From an uncultured Muribaculaceae bacterium (GTDB lineage: Bacteria; Bacteroidota; Bacteroidia; Bacteroidales; Muribaculaceae), in NCBI GenBank assembly GCA_934663645.1, contig CAKUKR010000088.1, positions 1 to 8,073 of the forward strand: a stretch of DNA of 8,073 bases, read 5' to 3'. The notes beneath the pieces were generated by a model that was not told the origin of the DNA, did no database searches, and saw only the letters and a list, made by a program, of their open reading frames with translations. The position numbers and the translations under genes were made by a program. Of the stretch, positions 1 through 5,507 are shown in pieces; positions within the stretch are counted from its first letter, which is position 1; each line of letters starts with the position of its first letter.

Positions 1-26
1 CACTGCAATCCCCTCCGCATAACAAT

Positions 27-58
27 GTTGTACCGCTCGGAAATAATCGCTAAATTTG
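27..58 (+). promoter_or_regulatory. Bacteroidetes-type promoter of the restriction-modification operon
   Basis: The sequence TAAATTTG at 51-58 matches the Bacteroidetes -7 consensus TAnnTTTG exactly. A TTG at 28-30 lies 20 bp upstream, which is the usual position of the -33 box. Transcription would start near position 65, leaving a leader of about 45 nt before the methyltransferase ATG at 110. This supports the long (453-residue) form of the methyltransferase. The match is read from the sequence; activity is inferred. Confidence 0.65.
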
Positions 59-109
59 CACACTTAAAAGCCAAGCTCGTCGCGGCAAATATGCAATAAA
101 GGTCTACCT

Positions 110-1471
110 ATGAATAACAAGCGCAGCCTGTCGTTCACGCTCATGGATATGGGCTTGAAAAAAGCAGGACACGTTCAGGTGTTCGACACAAGGACGTGTT
201 ATGACAATGGTGACATTATCCCATTCGCATCCCAAATGGCCATTGTTACCCATGCACTAATGTTACAGGGAAGCCGGCATGGTGCTGTTTATGAATCCAA
301 GTCCAGAGATTTGATAGAAGCGTGGACATCATCGATTGACCCGAAAAAAGTCAAGGTTGATGAATCGGTTATGTCAGAACCGTCGGCGTTGCAATATTCA
401 TTGTTTCAAGATTTGTTCAAAGTCCCATTTCCTGGACCGACAAATCCAAAGTTCACTTTTATTGATCTGTTTGCTGGCATTGGTGGATTCAGGATGGCTC
501 TTCAAAATCTTGGCGGACAGTGTGTGTTTTCCTCAGAGTGGGATGCGCAAGCTCAAAAAACATATTTTGCCAACTATGGAGAAGTCCCATTCGGAGACAT
601 AACTTCGGAACATACAAAGAGTTTTATCCCTAATGAGTTTGACATATTATGTGCTGGGTTTCCATGCCAGGCATTCTCGCTCGCGGGCAAACGTCTCGGA
701 TTTGAGGAAACACGCGGCACCTTATTTTTCGACGTTGCGGAAATCCTGAAAAGAAAGCAACCCAAAGCATTTTTTTTGGAGAACGTGAAGGGACTTGCGA
801 TTCACGACAAGGGTAAAACTCTGAAGACTATTCTGAACACCCTCGATGAAGTCGGGTATACAGTTCCATATCCTCAAATAGTTAATGCTATGTATTTTGG
901 TGTTCCTCAACATCGTGAACGCATATATATTGTTGGATTCCGTAAAGACTTGGGAATTAAGAAGGAGGACTTCACATACCCCGAACAGTCAGTGGTGACA
1001 AAACATTTCATTGACATTCGAGAGAAAGATCCTGTGCCGTCCAAGTATTATTTATCAACTACCTATGTAAACACACTTATCCGCCATAAGGCAAGACACG
1101 AAAGCAAAGGTAATGGCTTCGGATACGCCATAGTGGGCGACAACGAAGTCGCTAATGCGATAGTCGTAGGAGGCATGGGACGAGAACGAAATATCGTCAT
1201 TGATACTCGGCAGACAGATTTGACACCGACAACCAGAATCAAAGGAGAATATAATAAAGACGGCTGGCGACGCATGACTCCCCGGGAATGGGGTGCGCTG
1301 CAAGGCTACCCTGTTTATGACAATGGAGACGGCTCTCCTGTCTTCCAAATACCTGTCGCTGATGCGTCTGCCTACAAACAGTTTGGTAACTCCGTGGCTG
1401 TACCTGCTATTCAGGCGACCGCAGCCCAATTGCTCAAAGTTTTATCTGATAATCATATTCTTTCCCTGTAG
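110..1471 (+). CDS. hpaIIM: HpaII-type DNA (cytosine-5-)-methyltransferase (predicted CCGG)
   Basis: This is a 453-residue C5-cytosine methyltransferase that would protect host DNA from the adjacent endonuclease using S-adenosylmethionine. All major family motifs are present in order: motif I FIDLFAGIGGF (117-127), motif IV GFPCQ (183-187) with catalytic Cys186, motif VI ENV (224-226), motif VIII QHRER (267-271), a target-recognition region at about 300-385, motif IX RRMTPREWGALQG (387-399), and motif X QFGNSVAVPA (424-433). The recognition region, including HESKGNGFGY (330-339) and IVVGGMGRERN (351-361), closely resembles my recollection of Haemophilus M.HpaII, so 5'-CCGG-3' is the expected target. 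M.HpaII has about 358 residues. Similarity to it begins near residue 85 here, so about 84 N-terminal residues are extra; they show no motif I recognise. The ATG at 110 is chosen because AAAGG (98-102) lies 7 nt upstream and a promoter precedes it; ATG 371 (Met88) is the main alternative. The stop codon is 2 nt before the endonuclease start, so the two are probably co-transcribed and translationally coupled. Confidence 0.95.
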   Translation: MNNKRSLSFTLMDMGLKKAGHVQVFDTRTCYDNGDIIPFASQMAIVTHALMLQGSRHGAVYESKSRDLIEAWTSSIDPKKVKVDESVMSEPSALQYSLFQDLFKVPFPGPTNPKFTFIDLFAGIGGFRMALQNLGGQCVFSSEWDAQAQKTYFANYGEVPFGDITSEHTKSFIPNEFDILCAGFPCQAFSLAGKRLGFEETRGTLFFDVAEILKRKQPKAFFLENVKGLAIHDKGKTLKTILNTLDEVGYTVPYPQIVNAMYFGVPQHRERIYIVGFRKDLGIKKEDFTYPEQSVVTKHFIDIREKDPVPSKYYLSTTYVNTLIRHKARHESKGNGFGYAIVGDNEVANAIVVGGMGRERNIVIDTRQTDLTPTTRIKGEYNKDGWRRMTPREWGALQGYPVYDNGDGSPVFQIPVADASAYKQFGNSVAVPAIQATAAQLLKVLSDNHILSL

Positions 1472-1473
1472 AT

Positions 1474-2532
1474 ATGGCAAACAAAGGTGAATGGAGCGAA
1501 GTCTATGCATTCTTTAAGTTATTGGCTGACGGAAAAATATATTGCGGAGACGGACATTTGAACCGTTATGATGAGCGATTCTATCCGATATTGGAAGTCT
1601 TTCGCAACGACGAGCCTAATCGAAATGCGTATGTGGTTAATTCGATAAAGAACGCTATCCTTGTCAGAGGAGAGAAAATCGAAATTGAAATACCGCAATC
1701 GAAATTTGGCGAAGAGGCAGCAGTGCTCCTTGATATAATCAAAGAGAGCAAACCTGACAATTATGACGGCATACTGCAATTCATGAAAGAAATCGACTGC
1801 GGTGCAGTAAAGGCGAAATCAACAGACAAAGCCGACATACGTATTGTAATACACAATTTGGCAACTGGGTCTAAACCTGAATTGGGATATAGCATAAAAT
1901 CACGGTTGGGAGGACAGTCTACGCTCATTAATTCCAACAAGGATGCTTCTAATTTCATATTTCAAATTATAGGCATCAGCGATGAGCAGATGAAATATTC
2001 CAACTCTTTAGTTCGCTTCAAGAAAAAGTTCGATTACATCAAGGAGTGTGGCGGCTCTTGGAAGTTCCATGATGTGGCAGGAGAAACTTTGCGGAATAAC
2101 CTGACAATGCTTGATTTAGGCATGGCAAAAATTGTTGCTGCATGCTTGGAAGAATACTATGCAGGGGCAAACAGCGACTTATCTGCAATTTGCCATAGTA
2201 TCGCAAAGAGAGATCCGTTGTGCATTAATTCAAGGGATGACCAACCAATGTATGAATACAAACTTAAGCAATTCTTGTTGGCATTTGCTCTTGGCATGAC
2301 AGTATCATCCCCATGGTATGGCTCTTTCAATGCCAACGGTGGGTATATTGTGGTTAAGGAGGACGGAGATGTCATTTGTTATCATTTTTTCGACCGCAAT
2401 GACTTGGAGGGCTACCTTTTCAATAGCACAAAATTCGACACGCCCAGCACATCCCGGCATGAGTTTGGTGATGTGTACAAGGTCGGTGGTAAATATTTCG
2501 TCAAACTGAACCTGCAAATCCGCTTCAAATGA
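1474..2532 (+). CDS. hpaIIR: HpaII-family type II restriction endonuclease
   Basis: This 352-residue protein is recognised as an HpaII-family endonuclease (predicted to cut CCGG) by its opening KGEWSEVYAFFKLLADGK (4-21) and its C-terminal block NGGYIVVKEDGDVICYHFF (288-306), followed by TSRHEFGDVY (326-335) and KLNLQIRFK (344-352). Its length is close to that of HpaII itself (about 358). A likely nuclease core of PD-(D/E)xK character is Asp121 in DIRIVIHN, followed by Ser140-Ile-Lys142 in LGYSIKSRLGG; assigning these as catalytic is inference from the pattern. No signal peptide or membrane segment is seen, so it should be cytoplasmic. The ATG follows the methyltransferase TAG by 2 nt, with no separate promoter or strong ribosome-binding site. 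This suggests translation by re-initiation, which would keep the nuclease dependent on prior methyltransferase synthesis. The reading frame is intact with no sign of decay. Confidence 0.92.
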   Translation: MANKGEWSEVYAFFKLLADGKIYCGDGHLNRYDERFYPILEVFRNDEPNRNAYVVNSIKNAILVRGEKIEIEIPQSKFGEEAAVLLDIIKESKPDNYDGILQFMKEIDCGAVKAKSTDKADIRIVIHNLATGSKPELGYSIKSRLGGQSTLINSNKDASNFIFQIIGISDEQMKYSNSLVRFKKKFDYIKECGGSWKFHDVAGETLRNNLTMLDLGMAKIVAACLEEYYAGANSDLSAICHSIAKRDPLCINSRDDQPMYEYKLKQFLLAFALGMTVSSPWYGSFNANGGYIVVKEDGDVICYHFFDRNDLEGYLFNSTKFDTPSTSRHEFGDVYKVGGKYFVKLNLQIRFK

Positions 2533-2725
2533 TTAGCGGTGTTTTGGAAAATTGATTTTAGAGTATTGTGAAATCTCAGTCTCGAACTATGTTATCCTTG
2601 ATGAGAAAAACGGAAACGGGTAAATTCATTCTTCTTAGAGCCTTAACGCATCGTGTTAACGCGAGTTCGGAATAAGGAATAGGGCAATATAGTGAGGCTT
2701 TGTCCAATTATTCTTCATAATATGG
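2533..2725. other. Intergenic stretch between the endonuclease gene and the IS
   Basis: I see no gene here. There is no obvious intrinsic terminator for the restriction operon. The stretch contains TTAACGC twice (2643-2649 and 2657-2663) and a near-palindrome around GTTAAC (about 2652-2663), which could be a weak operator or hairpin but has no supporting context. Base composition stays A+T-rich, like the restriction operon. Confidence 0.4.
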
Positions 2726-2749
2726 GACTTATAGGTCAAATTGCAGGAT
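2726..2749 (+). repeat. Outer left terminal inverted repeat of the IS
   Basis: This 24-bp segment is the reverse complement of 3526-3549 except at one base (T at 2732 where the right end predicts C). It starts GACTTATAGG. It matches the right end over its outermost bases better than the inner left-end copy at 2831-2850 does. Confidence 0.85.
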
Positions 2750-2830
2750 AAAACCGCTGTAACGTTCAGTATTGTAGTTGGTTGTACGATTCAAGGTGCT
2801 TCATGGCAAAAACGGCGAACGAAAACGCCC

Positions 2831-2850
2831 TATAGGTCATTTTGCAGGAT
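2831..2850 (+). repeat. Second, inner copy of the IS left end
   Basis: These 20 bp match the outer left end at 2730-2749 in the same orientation at 18 of 20 positions. Similarity continues, with substitutions and small gaps, through the next 50 bases or so: GTAAC and CAGTAT shortly after the repeat, and TCAAGGTG at 2791-2798 versus 2893-2900. The element therefore carries two left ends about 101 bp apart. The inner copy directly precedes the transposase start and is probably the native left end of this element. The outer copy would then be the remnant of a related element. Confidence 0.75.
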
Positions 2851-2916
2851 GAAAGCCGTGTAACTCGCAGTATATGCTAACTTTACAGGCACTCAAGGTG
2901 CCTAAAAAGAGATAGC

Positions 2917-3358
2917 ATGTACAAGAAAAAATGTCTTGCGTGCGGCAGTTCCAGTACAGTGAATAACGGGACGCGCATGGGGTTGCAGCTGTACCGCTGC
3001 AAGGATTGCGGAAGCCTGTTCAGAGTTGGCATCCGCGTCAGCGAAGAGGATCTTTGGCGTGCATATCAGCTGGACAAGCAGACTATGGAGGGTCTGTCCC
3101 GCCGCTACAAGACAAGCGTTTCCACGGTGAAGCGCACTACACGCACCGCCGGCTGCGCTCTGCGGTGAACGACATCGACTTCTACCTGCCGTGCCTCTTT
3201 TCACCTGCCAGCGCGAGGACTGCACCGGGATGCCCAACACCAACAACAAGATCGAGGGGACGTTCACTGCCCTCAAGAAGACCCTCAACAACCACAGCGG
3301 ACTGACGACGGAAAACAGGAAACGCTTCATCAGCGGGTTTTTCTTGGCATTGATGTGA
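2917..3358 (+). pseudogene. Internally deleted, frameshifted IS transposase
   Basis: The reading frame opens at ATG 2917 with a zinc ribbon (Cys6/Cys9 and Cys28/Cys31, the latter in LYRCKDCG) and then a helix-turn-helix-like segment (about residues 42-73), up to STVKR. From about 3130 the homologous reading moves to another frame, where 3135-3200 gives HYTHRRLRSAVNDIDFYLPCLF. This looks like the late part of the transposase joined directly to the N-terminal domain. The frame-1 reading stops at TGA 3166-3168. A second shift at the T-run 3198-3201 moves to a third frame, in which 3203-3358 reads TCQRED, then MPNTNNKIEGTF, then SGLTTENRKRFISGFFLALM and a stop. The NNKIEG block is the region of the last catalytic Glu in this kind of transposase; the segment that should hold the two upstream catalytic Asp residues is missing. 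The product cannot be an active transposase. The 83-residue zinc-ribbon/HTH fragment could still be made, but I have no evidence that it is. Confidence 0.85.
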
Positions 3359-3365
3359 ACTCTAA

Positions 3366-3412
3366 GAACGGGGAGGCAGGGACCCCGCCGTAGCGGAGGC
3401 TCCTGCCCGTTC
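3366..3412 (+). other. GC-rich imperfect hairpin in the right end region of the IS
   Basis: GAACGGG (3366-3372) pairs with CCCGTTC (3406-3412) and CAGG (3377-3380) pairs with CCTG (3402-3405), with a 4-nt bulge between. A further inner stem CCGC/GCGG (3385-3388 with 3393-3396) closes a CGTA loop. It sits 8 nt after the transposase stop. There is no T-tract on either side, so it is not a canonical terminator. It may be a structured transcript end or a DNA element of the IS. Confidence 0.55.
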
Positions 3413-3525
3413 TCGTCGTTCCATTCGGCCCTATTCCTCGTGGGGGTGCTCCCCAGCAGAGCCCCGCTGCGCTTCAGGCCGGACTGCGAAGTTACATATT
3501 ATTGCGTGACCTGTCGCAAAATTTC

Positions 3526-3549
3526 ATCCTGCAATTTGACCTGTAAGTC
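3526..3549 (+). repeat. Right terminal inverted repeat of the IS
   Basis: This 24-bp segment pairs with 2726-2749 with one mismatch. It ends one base before the A-run 3551-3556 that forms the T-tract of the minus-strand rubrerythrin terminator, so the element sits directly at the end of the rubrerythrin transcription unit. Confidence 0.85.
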
Positions 3550-3550
3550 G

Positions 3551-3595
3551 AAAAAAGGAGGCTGTGCAGTAAAACCTTAATTACGACACAGCCTC
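3551..3595 (-). terminator. Intrinsic terminator of the tlpA-like / rubrerythrin transcript
   Basis: On the minus strand a perfect 9-bp stem (3587-3595 with 3558-3566, GAGGCTGTG pairing with CACAGCCTC) has a 20-nt loop. It is followed by a CC and then six T residues (complement of 3551-3556). It starts 24 nt beyond the rubrerythrin stop codon. The position, stem and T-tract fit a Rho-independent terminator. Confidence 0.85.
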
Positions 3596-3619
3596 GTTGT
3601 GATTTTGCAATGCGGCAGC

Positions 3620-4177
3620 TTATTTCTTGTCGCCGAAATAGCGCATGTACAGGCCGTAGAAGCCGCGTCCGTGACGAGCCTCGTCCTTCGCCATCTCATG
3701 TACGGTGTCGTGGATAGCGTCGAGGTTAGCCTCCTTGGCGTTCTTGGCGATGCGCATCTTGTCGGCGTTTGCGCCAGCCTCTGCGTGCATACGCTTCTCG
3801 AGGTTGGTCTTGGTGTCCCAAACCATGTCACCGAGCAGTTCGCAGAACTTGGATGCGTGTTCAGCCTCTTCCCATGCGTAGCGTTTGAACGCCTCTGCGA
3901 TTTCGGGATAGCCCTCGCGGTCAGCCTGGCGTGACATGGCCAGATACATTCCGACTTCTGTGCACTCGCCCATGAAGTGAGTGTTGAGGTCCTTGATCAT
4001 TTCCTCGCCAGTGCCCTTGGCAATGCCGATTTCGTGTTCGGTGACGAATGTGAGGACTTCCTCCTTGTTGAGTTCCTTGAACTTGGATGCGGGGACACCG
4101 CACTGGGGGCATTTTGCAGGGGGATTTTCCCCTTCAGCAACGTATCCGCATACGGTGCAAATCCATTCTTTTGCCAT
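3620..4177 (-). CDS. rbr: Reverse rubrerythrin (rubredoxin domain first), peroxide-scavenging
   Basis: This 185-residue cytoplasmic protein should reduce hydrogen peroxide to water at a diiron centre, with electrons relayed through a rubredoxin-like iron site from an NAD(P)H-dependent donor. The rubredoxin domain is N-terminal, the reverse of classical rubrerythrin: Cys7/Cys10 (CTVC) and Cys23/Cys26 (CPQC) would bind one iron. The ferritin-like domain follows (about 45-185), with Glu71 and Glu74 in GECTEVGMY, ExxH in WEEAEHA (Glu104, His107), and a second ExxH in DEARH (Glu166, His169). This architecture is common in anaerobic Bacteroidales, where it is often labelled rubrerythrin or NADH peroxidase. 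The ATG at 4177 is chosen because it starts directly with the rubredoxin domain ([12 protein letters not shown]). An in-frame ATG upstream would add a low-complexity Ser/Lys/Thr-rich stretch overlapping the preceding gene. The gap to the upstream tlpA-like gene is only 43 bp with no clear promoter, so co-transcription is likely. Confidence 0.95.
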   Translation of the reverse strand: MAKEWICTVCGYVAEGENPPAKCPQCGVPASKFKELNKEEVLTFVTEHEIGIAKGTGEEMIKDLNTHFMGECTEVGMYLAMSRQADREGYPEIAEAFKRYAWEEAEHASKFCELLGDMVWDTKTNLEKRMHAEAGANADKMRIAKNAKEANLDAIHDTVHEMAKDEARHGRGFYGLYMRYFGDKK

Positions 4178-4220
4178 AATTGTAGATTTATTAGGTTGTT
4201 GAGTGTTGATTTTGAGAGTC

Positions 4221-5324
4221 TTACTGGTTGACGAACTTTTCGAGGCGGTCGAAGAAAGTCGGGTCTTCGCCGGTGGTGATGTCCACAATCTTGCCCTCGG
4301 GGCTGACTATCATCTTGGTGGGGAAGCCCTGGATGCCGTAGACTTTGTCAACGCTGTTGTCGGAGGCGGCATTGTACAGGTGCACCCACGGCAGCTTGTA
4401 TTTGGCGACGGCGGTTTTCCAAGCGTCCTCGCTGTCGCCGCAGTCGATGCCTATGACCTCGACCTTGCCGTCATATTTGGCGTATGCCTCTTTCAGCGCG
4501 GGGAAACCCTTGATGCACCAGATGCACCACGACCCCCAAAAGTCGAGTATCACCCATTTTCCACGGAACGAGGAGAGGGCAACCTGCTTGCCGTCAAGCG
4601 AAGGCAATGTGAAGTCAGGGGCGGGTGCGTCGCCGCTTTCGAGAGCCTTCTGCCGTGCTTCAGCCTCGAGGCGGCTCTCCGCGCTGCGGTTGCTGCGCTC
4701 TGCCAGCGGATATACTATCGATGTCAACGCACCCCCGCTGAGCAGCTTGAACATCTGCACGGTCGTTTCCTCGTCCTGAATGGCGGTGACGGCGTATGCA
4801 GCTGTCGGCGTGGAGGGGTTGGCGGTGATGAAGTCTGTCAGGACCTTGTCGTATGCCGCCATGATGCCTGTGATTTCCGCCTCCTTGCGGGCGTCGGATA
4901 GCGTCGAGTCATTCACGATAGCCTTGTAGCGGTCTATCACCGGGGTTAGCCAGTCTTCGATTTCCTGCATGCCGTCGATGAGCGGATTGCCAGACAGGCG
5001 CAGTTTCAGCGGTTCTGTGGAGGATATGCTCACAGTCACTTTGTCGCCGGGCGCGGTGTAGAATGTCTCGCGGCCGTCGCCTATCGACAGGAAGTTGACG
5101 GCATTGAAGTCCGGTGTCTTGAACGTACCGCGGTCACGTATGTCAAGCGAGTCTTTCACGACAGTCTGCACGGCATTGCGCCCCTTGGCATACTCGGCAA
5201 TAGGGACTGAAGTGATGTTCACACGAGTGTCCGCCGGGTTGGAGAGGACTATATTTATGTCGGCAGATGCCGCCAGAGCGGATGCCGCGACGGCAAGCGA
5301 CAGCATCAGGTGTCTTGATTTCAT
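4221..5324 (-). CDS. Secreted TlpA-like thiol-disulfide oxidoreductase
   Basis: This 367-residue protein has an N-terminal signal peptide ([18 protein letters not shown], probable cleavage near Ala19-Ala21) and no lipobox Cys, so it is likely a soluble periplasmic protein. Residues about 22-115 are a beta-rich N-terminal domain and about 116-230 a helical region, a common plan for Bacteroidales TlpA-like proteins. Residues about 232-365 form the thioredoxin domain: [12 protein letters not shown] (234-245), [11 protein letters not shown] (257-267), active site Cys267-Ile-Trp-Cys270, and the cis-proline in GFPT (Pro335). The Cys-Ile-Trp-Cys dipeptide differs from the usual Gly-Pro, Pro-Pro or Gly-Trp and may alter redox potential. 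A third cysteine, Cys295, lies in the domain. It would reduce disulfides, or act in extracytoplasmic thiol stress; its partner is unknown. It is the first gene of an operon with rubrerythrin, which suggests a shared oxidative-stress role. A -7-like element at 5413-5420 (minus) lies about 90 bp upstream of the start. Confidence 0.92.
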   Translation of the reverse strand: MKSRHLMLSLAVAASALAASADINIVLSNPADTRVNITSVPIAEYAKGRNAVQTVVKDSLDIRDRGTFKTPDFNAVNFLSIGDGRETFYTAPGDKVTVSISSTEPLKLRLSGNPLIDGMQEIEDWLTPVIDRYKAIVNDSTLSDARKEAEITGIMAAYDKVLTDFITANPSTPTAAYAVTAIQDEETTVQMFKLLSGGALTSIVYPLAERSNRSAESRLEAEARQKALESGDAPAPDFTLPSLDGKQVALSSFRGKWVILDFWGSWCIWCIKGFPALKEAYAKYDGKVEVIGIDCGDSEDAWKTAVAKYKLPWVHLYNAASDNSVDKVYGIQGFPTKMIVSPEGKIVDITTGEDPTFFDRLEKFVNQ

Positions 5325-5412
5325 ATTCGGTTTCTTTTCGGTTATAACAATGTATTGAACTTATTTATTCGCCAGCCGGGAGATTTTTCAGCCGACCGGT
5401 GAAATCAGCGTG

Positions 5413-5420
5413 CAAAGGTA
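5413..5420 (-). promoter_or_regulatory. Putative promoter -7 element for the tlpA-like / rubrerythrin operon
   Basis: On the minus strand this reads TACCTTTG, a full match to TAnnTTTG, and is followed by C as is common. The expected TTTG box about 20 bp upstream is not clear; only a weak TG-containing stretch is present. A start near 5406 would give a leader of about 80 nt. I see no riboswitch-like structure in that leader. Confidence 0.5.
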
Positions 5421-5453
5421 GCAAAAAAATGAGTATCGCGGCGCATTGTCACG

Positions 5454-5507
5454 AAAAAATGAAGAGGAGGTTTATTCGCAGCCATGCATATTATGCTGAC
5501 TGGCTGC
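5454..5507 (-). terminator. Weak terminator candidate after the histidine kinase gene
   Basis: A 7-bp stem (GCAGCCA at 5478-5484 with TGGCTGC at 5501-5507, plus strand) encloses a smaller GCAT/ATGC hairpin and straddles the kinase stop codon. A minus-strand T-run (complement of 5454-5459) follows only after 18 nt, which is too far for a classical intrinsic terminator. It may still end or slow transcription before the next promoter. Confidence 0.3.

Larger units (their letters stand above)
2726..3549 (+). mobile_element. Degenerate insertion sequence with zinc-ribbon (IS256-like variant) transposase
   Basis: The two ends form inverted repeats of 24 bp (2726-2749 and 3526-3549) with a single mismatch at 2732. 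Between them lies a broken transposase gene (2917-3358) with a N-terminal zinc ribbon and a C-terminal block resembling the end of Bacteroidetes IS256-like 'variant Zn-binding' transposases. The element is only about 824 bp and lacks most of the transposase core, so it is non-autonomous. The family name rests on recalled motifs; IS1595-like elements are an alternative. No target-site duplication is visible: the 8 bases outside the left end (AATATGGG) and outside the right end (GAAAAAAG) differ. This suggests the ends are no longer a simple insertion pair, or that the site has since changed. Confidence 0.8.

Noticed and set aside
2878..2885. TAACTTTA as a transposase promoter -7 element
   Set aside because: One base departs from TAnnTTTG and no TTTG box lies 19-21 bp upstream.
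2902..3330. A 142-residue minus-strand frame across the transposase remnant
   Set aside because: The plus strand carries recognisable zinc-ribbon and NNKIEG transposase blocks. The minus frame has no family motif.
2726..3549. An invertible DNA segment (phase-variable promoter) suggested by the inverted repeats
   Set aside because: The repeats flank a transposase remnant and match the pattern of IS ends. No outward consensus promoter or invertase gene is visible in the window.
4178..4288. A longer rubrerythrin start at 4288
   Set aside because: The added residues are Ser/Lys/Thr-rich, overlap the end of the tlpA-like gene and precede a conserved family start at 4177.
4203..4901. A 232-residue open frame on the plus strand antisense to the tlpA-like gene
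   Set aside because: The minus strand encodes a clear signal peptide and thioredoxin domain. The plus frame is Val/Leu/Ala/Gly-rich with no motif and reflects high-GC codon shadowing.
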